DNA of 64,000 nt. It comes from Zobellia alginiliquefaciens. GTDB taxonomy: Bacteria; Bacteroidota; Bacteroidia; Flavobacteriales; Flavobacteriaceae. Made by a program: the position numbers and the translations under genes. This document shows, piece by piece, positions 35,552 through 44,136 of this stretch (position 1 is its first letter; every line of letters starts with the position of its first letter). Location: assembly GCF_029323795.1 (NCBI RefSeq), contig NZ_CP119758.1, forward strand, positions 2,976,001 through 3,040,000, in the 5' to 3' direction. A model generated the notes under the pieces. The model was not told where the DNA came from. It ran no database searches and worked only from the letters and a program-made list of their open reading frames with translations.

Positions 35552-36559
35552 ATGGGATTATTCGGTAAGAAAGATAAGTTGCAGATTATTGCTTTTCAGA
35601 GCTATGGTACCGATTCGCATTTTTATGCGCGGGGAAGAGCTTTGGAGGACGAGGAAATAGATTTGTCTAGAAAGGGTTTCATAAACTTACTTTGGAATAG
35701 CTACAAGCGATTTGAAACGGATGAGATCAGAAATACGCCGGTTAGGTTGAAGCTAGGTAGCGGTAAGTCGTTTACAGGAAAAACGGATGGTAGGGGGTAT
35801 TATATTTTTGATGAACCCTTGGAAAATCTTAGGGAACTGACCAATGAAGAAGGTTGGCTAAGCTACGAAATGTCTTATGCCAATAGTAATTTAAGACGGG
35901 AGGTTTTACATCAGAACCGTTTTCCGGGTGAGTTGTTGATTCCATCGGAAAATGCCCGTTTTGGGGTGATTAGCGATATAGATGATACCATTTTGCATAC
36001 AGGTGTTGTATCATCATTAAAATGGCGTGTGGTATTCAATACGCTATTTAAAAGGGCAAGCAAGCGTACGCCTCTTGAAGGTGCGGCCAAGTTTTATTCG
36101 TTATTGCATAGGGGTAGTTCCGGAAAAGAGGCGAATCCTATTTTTTATGTGAGTCACAGCCCATGGAACCTGTATAGGTATTTAGAATTTTTTCTGCAGA
36201 AAAATAATTTTCCTAAAGGGCCAATTCTATTGCGAAACTTTCCGCGTTTGGGCTTAAGAAGGAAGCAGGGTGAAAAACCCCAAAAACAAAAGGAAATATT
36301 GAACATTCTAAAAACTTATCCGAGTTTAAAATTTATCTTAATTGGGGATAGTGGTGAGCATGATGCGGATATCTATAAGGAAATTGCAGAACAATATCCC
36401 AATCAAATAAGTGCCATTTATTTGAGGAGTGTGGCTCACAAAAGAAAAATGGAACGCGTAAGCGGATTGTTTGAAACCTACAAAACTACACCTGTGCTAC
36501 TCGTGGAAAGTAGTGAACAGGCAATTGATCATGCGCGAGAAAATGGATTTGTAATTTAA
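35552..36559 (+). CDS. App1-type phosphatase (DUF2183) family protein
   Basis: 335 residues from the ATG at 35552 (MGLFGKKDKL); ten further upstream residues are in frame but hydrophobic and not needed. The C-terminal half (about 145-320) holds the HAD-like phosphatase core: GVISDIDDTILHTGV (DxDxT), FYVSHSPWNLYRYLEFFL (Ser loop) and FILIGDSGEHDADIY (GDSGE acidic pair). Yeast App1 is a phosphatidate phosphatase; bacterial relatives are untested, so the lipid substrate is inference. The N-terminal half is beta-rich. It ends 7 bp from the convergent kinase gene. Confidence 0.82.
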   Translation: MGLFGKKDKLQIIAFQSYGTDSHFYARGRALEDEEIDLSRKGFINLLWNSYKRFETDEIRNTPVRLKLGSGKSFTGKTDGRGYYIFDEPLENLRELTNEEGWLSYEMSYANSNLRREVLHQNRFPGELLIPSENARFGVISDIDDTILHTGVVSSLKWRVVFNTLFKRASKRTPLEGAAKFYSLLHRGSSGKEANPIFYVSHSPWNLYRYLEFFLQKNNFPKGPILLRNFPRLGLRRKQGEKPQKQKEILNILKTYPSLKFILIGDSGEHDADIYKEIAEQYPNQISAIYLRSVAHKRKMERVSGLFETYKTTPVLLVESSEQAIDHARENGFVI

Positions 36560-36566
36560 CGATCGT

Positions 36567-37181
36567 TTAGAAAAGGCCATTAATTTCGGCATCTATTTTG
36601 TTGATGATTGTTCCTAAATCTTCAGGCTGATCAACAAAATCCAAATCGTCTACATCAATTATCAAAAGATTCCCTTTTGTGTACCCATGAATCCAAGCTT
36701 CATAACGTTCATTAAGTCGGCTTAGGTAGTCAATGGAAATACTATTTTCATATTCCCGTCCCCTTTTATGAATTTGCTTTACCAAATTAGGAATGGAACT
36801 ACGTAAATAAATAAGTAGATCGGGTGGTTGTACCAAACTCTCCATCAACTCAAAAAGGCTCTTGTAATTTTCAAAATCTCTATTGGTCAATAGGCCCATG
36901 GCATGTAAATTGGGCGCAAAAATATAGGCATCTTCGTAAATGGTACGATCCTGTATAATATCCTTGCCGCTTTCCCTAATTTGAAGGATTTGACGAAACC
37001 TATGGTTCAAAAAGTAAATCTGAAGGTTAAAACTCCAGCGTTCCATTTGATTGTAGAAATCATCTAAATACGGGTTGTCTACTACATCTTCAAAATTGGC
37101 TTCCCAGTTGTAATGTTTTGCTAGTAACCTTGTTAAGGTTGTTTTTCCTGCACCGATGTTTCCGGCAACTGCTATGTGCAT
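36567..37181 (-). CDS. Deoxynucleoside kinase
   Basis: 204 residues. It phosphorylates deoxynucleosides in salvage. The P-loop is GNIGAGKTT at residues 7-15. The dNK/dCK family motifs are EDVVDNPYLDDFYNQMERWSF-type (residues ~32-52), the DRTIYEDAYIFA segment (DR-S/T, catalytic) and the lid RGREYENSI. The FYNQMERW form is typical of the dAdo/dGuo/dCyd kinases of Bacteroidota. It converges on the App1-type gene, and the gap is too short for a hairpin. Confidence 0.9.
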   Translation of the reverse strand: MHIAVAGNIGAGKTTLTRLLAKHYNWEANFEDVVDNPYLDDFYNQMERWSFNLQIYFLNHRFRQILQIRESGKDIIQDRTIYEDAYIFAPNLHAMGLLTNRDFENYKSLFELMESLVQPPDLLIYLRSSIPNLVKQIHKRGREYENSISIDYLSRLNERYEAWIHGYTKGNLLIIDVDDLDFVDQPEDLGTIINKIDAEINGLF

Positions 37182-37379
37182 AGAGCTTTATTAATTAATG
37201 GTTGTGTTGTTGTTCCTAGTGGAATTAGAAGGTACAAGATACAAGATAACTCTAGGAAGTAAAAACATATTTTATTCACAATATAAAAAATGTACGGTGT
37301 TTTAAAAATTTCTTTTTCTAGTTGGATTAAACCAAATGATATTTAAACAGTCTTAAAATCATATTAACTAACTAGCATT

Positions 37380-38225
37380 ATGGAAAATAGATGGTATATA
37401 GTATTGGTCTTTGTTTTGTTCTACGGAAGCTTACAAGCTCAAGATTTTCAGGGAAAGGCAGTTTACTTTAGTAAGACGCAAGTAGATATGGATTTTGGCA
37501 ATAGACAAATGCCTGAAGATCGTAAAAAAGAGATAATGGAGCGTATAAAGAAGGCCAATGAAAAAACCTTTGAACTTAATTTTAACCAAACAGAATCCAT
37601 TTACGAAGAAGAAGAGCAATTAGAGCAGCCCGGAGGTAGACAAGGAGGGCGTGGTCCAAGGTTTGGAGGAATGTCAGGTACAGATGGAGATTTGTACAAG
37701 AATATAAAAGACCAGAGGTATTTAGTAAAGAATGAGCTTTTGGGTAAAATTTTTCTTGTTGATGATGAGTTGGAAAAACTAGACTGGAAACTAGAGAGCG
37801 ATACCAAGCAAATAGGCAATTATACGGCGTTCAAAGCAACGGCTACCAAGACAATAAAAAGACCGAATATGAGGGCTATTTTCCGTAGACCCAATAGAGA
37901 TAATGAAGAGGAGAAAAAAGAAGAGGAATTCACAATAAAAGAAGTAGAGGTTGTAGCATGGTATACACCAGAAATACCCGTAAATCAAGGTCCGTCTACA
38001 TATTGGGGGCTTCCAGGATTAATACTTGCTGTAAGTGATGATATTACTACAATAGTATGCTCGGAAATTACTTTGAACCCAAATGAAAAAATAGAGATCA
38101 AGGCACCTAGCAAGGGTAAAAAAGTGACCCAAGCGGAATATGATAAAATCTCGCAAGAAAAAATGAAAGAGATGCGTGAAAATTTCAGAAACCGAGGAGG
38201 TCGGGGAGGCGGACGACCCCAGTAG
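37380..38225 (+). CDS. GLPGLI family protein with RGG-rich segments
   Basis: 281 residues with a signal peptide (cut near LQA-QD, residue 21). The GLPGLI motif itself is present in YWGLPGLILAVSD (about residue 205). The family is specific to Bacteroidota, exported and of unknown function, and often sits next to an outer-membrane beta-barrel gene, as here (48 bp). Two Gly/Arg-rich stretches stand out: GGRQGGRGPRFGG in the middle and the C-terminal NRGGRGGGRPQ. They are low-complexity and probably disordered. Confidence 0.85.
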   Translation: MENRWYIVLVFVLFYGSLQAQDFQGKAVYFSKTQVDMDFGNRQMPEDRKKEIMERIKKANEKTFELNFNQTESIYEEEEQLEQPGGRQGGRGPRFGGMSGTDGDLYKNIKDQRYLVKNELLGKIFLVDDELEKLDWKLESDTKQIGNYTAFKATATKTIKRPNMRAIFRRPNRDNEEEKKEEEFTIKEVEVVAWYTPEIPVNQGPSTYWGLPGLILAVSDDITTIVCSEITLNPNEKIEIKAPSKGKKVTQAEYDKISQEKMKEMRENFRNRGGRGGGRPQ

Positions 38226-38273
38226 TAGTTCTTTCCATAAACAAGTTACTTTTCACATCTTACAAAAATAATA

Positions 38274-40952
38274 ATGAAGAATCTATTATTTCTTATCACC
38301 TTCTTCTTGGTGGTTGCAATGGGCTGGGCCCAAGAAATTTCGCTAACAGGTACGGTTAAGGACAGTCTGGGGGTAGGTGTGGATATGGCCAATGTTATAG
38401 CCATTAATACCGAAACTAAAGGTTTGGAGTCCTATGGAATTACGAACCACGCAGGCCTATATAAATTGAAGCTTAAATCTGGATTTCAGTATACGGTAAA
38501 GGTAAGTTACTTAGGGTTTAAGACTGAATCTTTCACGTTTACTGCTACAGATGTTGATGCGGTTAAGGATATTGTAATGCAAGAGCAGGCGGCGCAGTTA
38601 GATGAGGTAGAGGTAACCTATGAAATGCCGGTGTCTGTAAAGGGCGATACTATTGTTTATGACACGGACTCCTTTGTTTCCGGTACGGAGAAAAAGTTGA
38701 AAGATGTGCTTGAGAACCTACCGGGTATTGAGGTAAATGATGATGGGCAGATTGAGGTAGAAGGAAAAACCGTGAGTAAAGTTATGGTTGAGGGGAAAGA
38801 TTTTTTTGATGGTGATTCTAAATTGGCCGTTGAAAATATTCCGGCAAATGCGTTGAGTAAAGTTGAAGTGTTACGGAATTTTAATGAGGTTTCACAAATG
38901 AAAGGCCTTACAAATGACGATGATAATGTGGCTTTGAACATAAGGTTAAAAGAAGGGAAAAAGAACTTTTGGTTTGGGGAGATAACGGCGGGGTATGGTC
39001 CTGATGATAGGTATTTGGCCCACCCAAAATTGTTTTATTACAGTCCTAAATACAGCATCAATATTATTACGGATTTAAATAACATTGGCGAGGTGCCGTT
39101 TACCCGTAATGATTATAGGAATTTCACGGGAGGTTTTAGAAATATAAATTCTAGAGGAGGCAGTTCCATTGCTACGGGAGCAGATGGTTTAGGCCTTTCT
39201 ACTACTCAAAATAATAGGGCTAACGATATAGATACCAAGTTTGCTGCGGTAAACTTTAGCTATGCGCCAACGGATGGACTTGACTTAAGTGGATTTGGTA
39301 TTTATTCCTATACCGGAACGCTTATGAAATCTGAGCGAAATACTGCTTATATAGCTAGTAATGATGTGGAGAATGCTACAACCAATACCGATCAGACGGT
39401 TCATCTTGGATTGGCAAAATTGAGTGCGAGGTATAAGCCCAATGCCAATTTTCAGTTGGACTATGACGGACTTTTAAAACAATCCGATGATAATGAGGTA
39501 GTGGATGTACTTTCAATATCCGATATTACGGATGAAATTTCTGAGGTAAAAGAACAAAAACCTTTATCGGTAAATCAAAATCTTAATATATACTACACCT
39601 TAGATGAAAAGAACATTTTTGCTGTAGAGGCGCAACACTTATATCAAGATGAAGACCCTTTTTATGAAGCAATTCGTAATGAGTTTGCCTTTGTGGATAT
39701 TTTTCCGGTAGATGAAAATCAGAGCTTGTATAATTTAAATCAATCTAAAAATATAGTTACCAATAAAGTAGATGCAAAGGTTGATTATTATAGGGTGCTG
39801 GGTTCTAAAAGCAATATAAATTTTACGTTGGGTACAACGCAAAGTCATCAGAATTTCAACTCGGATATCTTTCAGGTTTTAGATAATGAAACCACCTTGG
39901 ATATGATGGGAAGTGATTTTGAAAATGATGTGAATTTCAATGTCTCCGATCTTTATTTGGGGTTTCACTATAAAGTAATAGCGGGAATTTTTACATTTAA
40001 TCCTGGGGTTACTCTCCATCAGTATAATGTTAAGAACGAGCAATTGGGTAGTGTGGTAGAGGATAACCTTACGTCACTGTTGCCGGACATGTATATAAAC
40101 GCACAACTTAAAAAATCAGAAAACATACGGTTTAATTATAGGGTGACACGCTCTTTTACTGATGTCAGTAATTTTGCGCAAGGGTATGTATTGAATAATT
40201 ATAACTCGCTTTATAATGGGAATAGAGATTTGGAAAGTGCACTTAATCATAACCTTTCCTTGAATTTCTTTAGCTTCAATATGTTCAATTTTACTAATAT
40301 TTTTGCGAATGTAGCCTACACCAAACGTATAGACGCACTAAAAAATAATGCCGATATAATTGGAATCAATAGAGTAAGTACTACGATCAATTCTAATTTT
40401 GAAGATGAGTCGTTAACCGCAAACGGAAGGTACGAGCGAACCTTTGGTAAGATAAAAGCATCTGCACGTGCTAATGTTGGTTGGTCTACAACCAATAACT
40501 TAGTAGACGGTCAGCAACGTACTTCTAATTCGTTCACTCAGAATTATACGGGCGCATTATCAACTAATTTTAAGAATGCCCCCAACTTGGAACTGGGTTA
40601 CAGATATACCGTAAATAACTATGAAAACGGAAATTTAGAAACCACATATTACACCAGTAGACCGTATGCCCGTTTTGATGCCGCTTTTTTGAAGAACTTT
40701 ATTTTTACGGTAGATTATGACTATTATAATTATACGGACAAGGAGAATACAATCGATAATAAGTATAGCTTTCTTGAATCTAACTTAACCTACCAGAAGA
40801 AAGATAGCCGCTGGGAATATGGCGTAAAAGGAACTAATCTATTAAATACGACCACATTAAATAGGGATAGTACAAACGATTTGTTTTTTACAACGGAAGC
40901 TTATTTTGTACAGCCACGGTATGTACTCTTCTCGGTAAAATATGACCTGTAG
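38274..40952 (+). CDS. TonB-linked outer-membrane beta-barrel protein
   Basis: 892 residues. Signal peptide (cut near GWA-QE, residue 19), then a CarboxypepD_reg-like domain (SLTGTVKDSLGVGVDMANVIA), a plug-like part (LKDVLENLPGIEVNDDGQIEVEGKTVSKVMVEGKDFF, in part) and a long C-terminal barrel ending in LFSVKYDL. This is the outer membrane protein beta-barrel family found beside GLPGLI proteins. The pair probably acts together at the outer membrane; the substrate is unknown. It is co-transcribed with the GLPGLI gene. Confidence 0.85.
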   Translation: MKNLLFLITFFLVVAMGWAQEISLTGTVKDSLGVGVDMANVIAINTETKGLESYGITNHAGLYKLKLKSGFQYTVKVSYLGFKTESFTFTATDVDAVKDIVMQEQAAQLDEVEVTYEMPVSVKGDTIVYDTDSFVSGTEKKLKDVLENLPGIEVNDDGQIEVEGKTVSKVMVEGKDFFDGDSKLAVENIPANALSKVEVLRNFNEVSQMKGLTNDDDNVALNIRLKEGKKNFWFGEITAGYGPDDRYLAHPKLFYYSPKYSINIITDLNNIGEVPFTRNDYRNFTGGFRNINSRGGSSIATGADGLGLSTTQNNRANDIDTKFAAVNFSYAPTDGLDLSGFGIYSYTGTLMKSERNTAYIASNDVENATTNTDQTVHLGLAKLSARYKPNANFQLDYDGLLKQSDDNEVVDVLSISDITDEISEVKEQKPLSVNQNLNIYYTLDEKNIFAVEAQHLYQDEDPFYEAIRNEFAFVDIFPVDENQSLYNLNQSKNIVTNKVDAKVDYYRVLGSKSNINFTLGTTQSHQNFNSDIFQVLDNETTLDMMGSDFENDVNFNVSDLYLGFHYKVIAGIFTFNPGVTLHQYNVKNEQLGSVVEDNLTSLLPDMYINAQLKKSENIRFNYRVTRSFTDVSNFAQGYVLNNYNSLYNGNRDLESALNHNLSLNFFSFNMFNFTNIFANVAYTKRIDALKNNADIIGINRVSTTINSNFEDESLTANGRYERTFGKIKASARANVGWSTTNNLVDGQQRTSNSFTQNYTGALSTNFKNAPNLELGYRYTVNNYENGNLETTYYTSRPYARFDAAFLKNFIFTVDYDYYNYTDKENTIDNKYSFLESNLTYQKKDSRWEYGVKGTNLLNTTTLNRDSTNDLFFTTEAYFVQPRYVLFSVKYDL

Positions 40953-41040
40953 CCTGTCTTAAATCTATATGGGTTAAATTAATTTATCAATTGATTCAAT
41001 AAATAACATCATATTAAGATAGGGAACTCAACATTTTTTA

Positions 41041-41048
41041 TATTTTTG
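41041..41048 (+). promoter_or_regulatory. Promoter -7 box for the metK leader
   Basis: TATTTTTG is a perfect -7 match. Transcription would start near 41055, just ahead of the SAM-II-like element at 41066, so the whole aptamer is in the leader. Confidence 0.6.
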
Positions 41049-41065
41049 CGTCCTAATTAAAATAA

Positions 41066-41140
41066 AGAGGAGGGATTTGACTGATTGCAACCTCTGTTTT
41101 GAGCCAAAACGGCAATAAAAACGAAAAAATGCTAAAGCAG
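41066..41140 (+). ncRNA. SAM-II-like riboswitch in the metK leader
   Basis: P1 stem AGAGG (41066-41070) with CCTCT (41091-41095) encloses a loop containing GATTTG and ATTGCAA, as in SAM-II. Downstream, ATGCTAAAGCAG (41129-41140) carries the conserved GCTAAA. A pseudoknot can form: CTG of the loop with the final CAG, and GCA of the loop with TGC, leaving U and A residues to make the core triples. A small extra hairpin (GTTTT/AAAAC, 41096-41110) sits in the linker, where SAM-II tolerates insertions. Its place before metK supports SAM sensing. It does not fit SAM-I, because the kink-turn and four-way junction are absent. Confidence 0.78.
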
Positions 41141-41214
41141 TTGATGTTGCACTATTCACATCATCTTCTTTTCGGCATATCTTCAAATCCTTTTACAAAA
41201 AATAAAAGTTTGTT

Positions 41215-42471
41215 ATGCCATATTTATTTACTTCCGAATCCGTAAGCGAAGGACACCCAGATAAAGTTGCCGATCAAATTAGTGACGCCTTGTTGGATAA
41301 TTTTTTGGCTTTTGACCCAGAAAGTAAAGTTGCTTGTGAAACCATGGTGACCACAGGGCAGGTTGTATTGGCCGGTGAGGTTAAGAGCAATACCTATTTA
41401 GATGTTCAAAATATAGCTAGGGAAGTCATTAACAAAATTGGCTATACCAAAGGTGAATATCAATTTAGTGGTGATTCTTGTGGAGTTATTTCTCTAATTC
41501 ACGAACAGTCTCAAGATATTAGTCAAGGTGTAGACCGTGGAGAAAAGGAGCAGCAAGGTGCCGGTGATCAAGGTATGATGTTCGGTTATGCTACGAAAGA
41601 GACGGAAAACTACATGCCGCTTGCACTTGATATTTCGCATAAAATATTGCAGAATTTAGCGGAACTACGTCGCGAAGGTAAGATTATTGATTACCTACGA
41701 CCAGATGCCAAGTCTCAGGTAACCATAGAATATTCAGATGACAACGTTCCTCAGCGTATAGATACTATCGTGATCTCTACGCAGCATGATGCTTTTAATA
41801 CTGATGATGAAAAGATGCTGGCCAAAATCAAAAAAGATTTGGTAGAAATTTTGATACCAAGGGTGGTAGCCCAGCTTCCGGAGTCAACACAAGCTCTTTT
41901 TGATGATCAGATTAAATATCATATTAACCCAACCGGAAAATTCGTAATTGGTGGTCCTCATGGAGATGCAGGACTTACAGGAAGAAAAATTATTGTAGAT
42001 ACCTACGGCGGAAAAGGAGCGCACGGTGGTGGTGCCTTTAGCGGAAAAGACCCGAGTAAGGTAGACAGAAGTGCGGCTTACGCTGCACGCCATATTGCAA
42101 AGAATTTAGTAGCAGCAGGTGTCGCTGATGAGATTTTAGTGCAAGTGAGCTACGCTATTGGTGTTGTTGAACCTACCTCTATTTTTGTAGATACTTACGG
42201 TACATCTAATGTAGATTTGACTGACGGTGAAATTGCCATCAAAACCAAAGAGCTTTTTGATATGCGCCCACATGCTATTGAAGAGCGGTTAAAGTTGCGA
42301 AACCCTATTTATTTAGAATCTGCCGCTTATGGCCATATGGGTAAAGAACCTAAAATAGTAACTAAGGTTTTTGAATCTCCCTACAACGGTCGTATCGAAA
42401 AAGAAGTGGAATTGTTCACTTGGGAAAAGTTGGATAAGGTAGGCGAGGTTAAAAAAGCGTTTAATTTGTAA
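41215..42471 (+). CDS. metK: S-adenosylmethionine synthetase
   Basis: 418 residues. It makes SAM from methionine and ATP. The motifs are complete: [17 protein letters not shown] at the N-terminus, [33 protein letters not shown]-type ([13 protein letters not shown]) and [19 protein letters not shown]. It is slightly longer than E. coli MetK (384). The leader holds a SAM-II-like riboswitch, so product feedback at RNA level is expected. The SAM-I-controlled methionine genes follow as a separate unit. Confidence 0.97.
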   Translation: MPYLFTSESVSEGHPDKVADQISDALLDNFLAFDPESKVACETMVTTGQVVLAGEVKSNTYLDVQNIAREVINKIGYTKGEYQFSGDSCGVISLIHEQSQDISQGVDRGEKEQQGAGDQGMMFGYATKETENYMPLALDISHKILQNLAELRREGKIIDYLRPDAKSQVTIEYSDDNVPQRIDTIVISTQHDAFNTDDEKMLAKIKKDLVEILIPRVVAQLPESTQALFDDQIKYHINPTGKFVIGGPHGDAGLTGRKIIVDTYGGKGAHGGGAFSGKDPSKVDRSAAYAARHIAKNLVAAGVADEILVQVSYAIGVVEPTSIFVDTYGTSNVDLTDGEIAIKTKELFDMRPHAIEERLKLRNPIYLESAAYGHMGKEPKIVTKVFESPYNGRIEKEVELFTWEKLDKVGEVKKAFNL

Positions 42472-42510
42472 ATTTTTCAAAAATGTTGGTGAATTTAAAT
42501 TCGCCGACCA

Positions 42511-42518
42511 TATATTTG
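42511..42518 (+). promoter_or_regulatory. Promoter -7 box for the SAM-I-led methionine operon
   Basis: TATATTTG is a perfect -7 match, with TTG 22 bp upstream as a possible -33 box. The predicted start near 42525 lies before the SAM-I aptamer. An inverted repeat at 42485-42508, upstream of it, may end metK transcription but has no T tract. Confidence 0.62.
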
Positions 42519-42550
42519 TAATTCCAAAAGTTCAAACACGTATTGAATAG

Positions 42551-42656
42551 TTATCAAGAAAGGTGGAGGGAATAGACCCTTTGAAACCTTAGCAACCCTT
42601 TGCCACTTGTGCAGAGAAGGTGCTACATTCTATCCCTTTTATACAGGGACAGATAA
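42551..42656 (+). ncRNA. SAM-I riboswitch
   Basis: P1 is TTATC (42551-42555) with GATAA (42652-42656). Conserved blocks follow in order: AAGAAAGGTGGAGGGAA, GACCC, TTGAAACC, AGCAACCC, then AAGGTGCTACATTC and a last stem with ATCCC and AGGGA. These are the kink-turn, P2/P3 and P4 hallmarks of SAM-I (S-box). Downstream, 42712-42741 can form a hairpin (ACCTTGCCAT with ATGGCTGAGGT, one bulge) before GGGCTTTTAATT, a possible expression platform. It precedes metY, the MetX-AK-HSD fusion and metZ. Confidence 0.93.
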
Positions 42657-42786
42657 CAAAACAGATTACTCATACTAATCTTATACTTTCTTATAACTTT
42701 TTAGATATTACACCTTGCCATAACATATATGGCTGAGGTTGGTCGGGCTTTTAATTATTTTAAATAACAATTAAAAATCAGAAATT

Positions 42787-44061
42787 ATGAGTGATCAAAA
42801 ATTCTCAACCAACGCATTGCATGCCGGACATGACACAACTCAGACTGGAGGTACACGTGCCGTGCCCATTTATCAAACTTCCTCGTATGTTTTTAATGAT
42901 ACGGATCATGCGGCAAACTTATTTTCACTTGCTGAACTCGGTTTTATATACACCCGACTGAACAACCCTACCAATCAAATTCTTCAAGAGCGTTTAGCTG
43001 CAGTTGAAGGTGGAGTAGGCGCAGTTGTTTTTGCTTCGGGAACTTCGGCTATTTCTACGGGGTTAATGACCCTTTTAAAAGCGGGAGACCATATCGTTGC
43101 TTCTAGTAGTTTATACGGTGGTACCTTCAACTTATTGAACGTTACCCTACCAAGGTTAGGAATCACTACCACTTTTGTTGATGCTTCCGATCCGGAAAGT
43201 TTTGGCAAGGCGGTTCAGGACAATACAAGGGCTTTCTTTGTAGAATCATTGGGTAACCCAAAATTAGATGTACTTGATTTAAAAGCGATTTCAAAACAGG
43301 CGAAAGCTGCCCAAGTTCCTTTTATCGTTGATAATACGGTAGCTTCGCCAGCACTTTTAAACCCTATTGAGCACGGAGCCAACTTGGTTATTCATTCGCT
43401 TACTAAATATATTGGTGGTCAAGGTACGTCTTTAGGGGGAGCTATCATTGATGCCGGAACTTTTGATTGGACCAACGGAAAATTCCCTGAATTTACTGAG
43501 CCTTCCGCAGGCTACCACGGGTTGGTATATAGCGAAGCTTTAGGAGCCGCTGCTTTCACTTTTAAATTAATTTTAGAAGGATTGCGTGATTTTGGAGGTG
43601 CTTTAAGTCCGTTTAATGCTTTTCAAATTATTCAAGGTTTGGAGACTTTAAATGTTCGTATCAAACAACATAGTGAAAATGCACTGGAACTGGCTACTTG
43701 GTTAGAAGGTAGAGATGAAGTGGAGTGGGTAAATTATCCAGGACTTAAGAGCAGTAAATACTATGATCTTGCACAAGAATATTTGCCAAAAGGTCAAAGT
43801 GGATTGGTAACATTTGGAATTAAAGGTGGTTTTGAGGCTGCCAAGAAATTTACCGATGCTACTAAAGTGTTCTCTCTATTGGCCAACATTGGCGATACCA
43901 AGTCATTGATCATTCACCCAGCTAGTACTACGCACCAACAGTTAAATGAGGAGCAATTGGCAGGAGCGGGTGTAGGTCAAGACTTAATTCGTTTGTCAGT
44001 TGGTCTGGAAGATATTGAAGACTTAAAGGCCGATTTGGAAAACGCATTCTCAGCGCTTTAA
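42787..44061 (+). CDS. metY: O-acetylhomoserine sulfhydrylase
   Basis: 424 residues. It makes homocysteine from O-acetylhomoserine and sulfide with PLP. The class is recognised from TNALHAGHDTTQTGGTRAVPIYQTSSY-type features (HAGHDTT, PIYQTSSY), YTRLNNPTNQILQERLAAVEGG and the PLP lysine in VIHSLTKYIGGQGT. The length of ~425 and the AELGFIYTRLNNPT block are typical of MetY rather than cystathionine gamma-synthase. Its substrates come from the MetX domain of the next gene and from the sulfate-reduction genes at 59.7-64 kb. It is first behind the SAM-I riboswitch. Confidence 0.93.
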   Translation: MSDQKFSTNALHAGHDTTQTGGTRAVPIYQTSSYVFNDTDHAANLFSLAELGFIYTRLNNPTNQILQERLAAVEGGVGAVVFASGTSAISTGLMTLLKAGDHIVASSSLYGGTFNLLNVTLPRLGITTTFVDASDPESFGKAVQDNTRAFFVESLGNPKLDVLDLKAISKQAKAAQVPFIVDNTVASPALLNPIEHGANLVIHSLTKYIGGQGTSLGGAIIDAGTFDWTNGKFPEFTEPSAGYHGLVYSEALGAAAFTFKLILEGLRDFGGALSPFNAFQIIQGLETLNVRIKQHSENALELATWLEGRDEVEWVNYPGLKSSKYYDLAQEYLPKGQSGLVTFGIKGGFEAAKKFTDATKVFSLLANIGDTKSLIIHPASTTHQQLNEEQLAGAGVGQDLIRLSVGLEDIEDLKADLENAFSAL

Positions 44062-44098
44062 TCAATATAAAATTTTCTTTTAGAAATTAATAAGATCT

Positions 44099-44118
44099 GA
44101 CCCTTTTAACCAAGGGTC
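44099..44118 (+). terminator. Hairpin between metY and the metX-thrA fusion
   Basis: Stem GACCCTT (44099-44105) with AAGGGTC (44112-44118) and a 6-nt loop, not followed by a T run. It is more likely an attenuating or mRNA-processing hairpin in an operon than a full terminator. Confidence 0.45.
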
Positions 44119-44136
44119 GGGTCTAACATATATCGT

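Noticed and set aside
41066-41140. Reading the metK leader as a truncated SAM-I riboswitch
   Set aside because: The GCAACC and GCTAA blocks look like SAM-I at first, but there is no kink-turn, P2 or four-way junction. P1, GATTTG, ATTGCAA and GCTAAA with a pseudoknot fit SAM-II better.
42485-42508. Inverted repeat after metK as an intrinsic terminator
   Set aside because: Arms are abutting with no loop and there is no T tract; kept only as a note with the promoter downstream.
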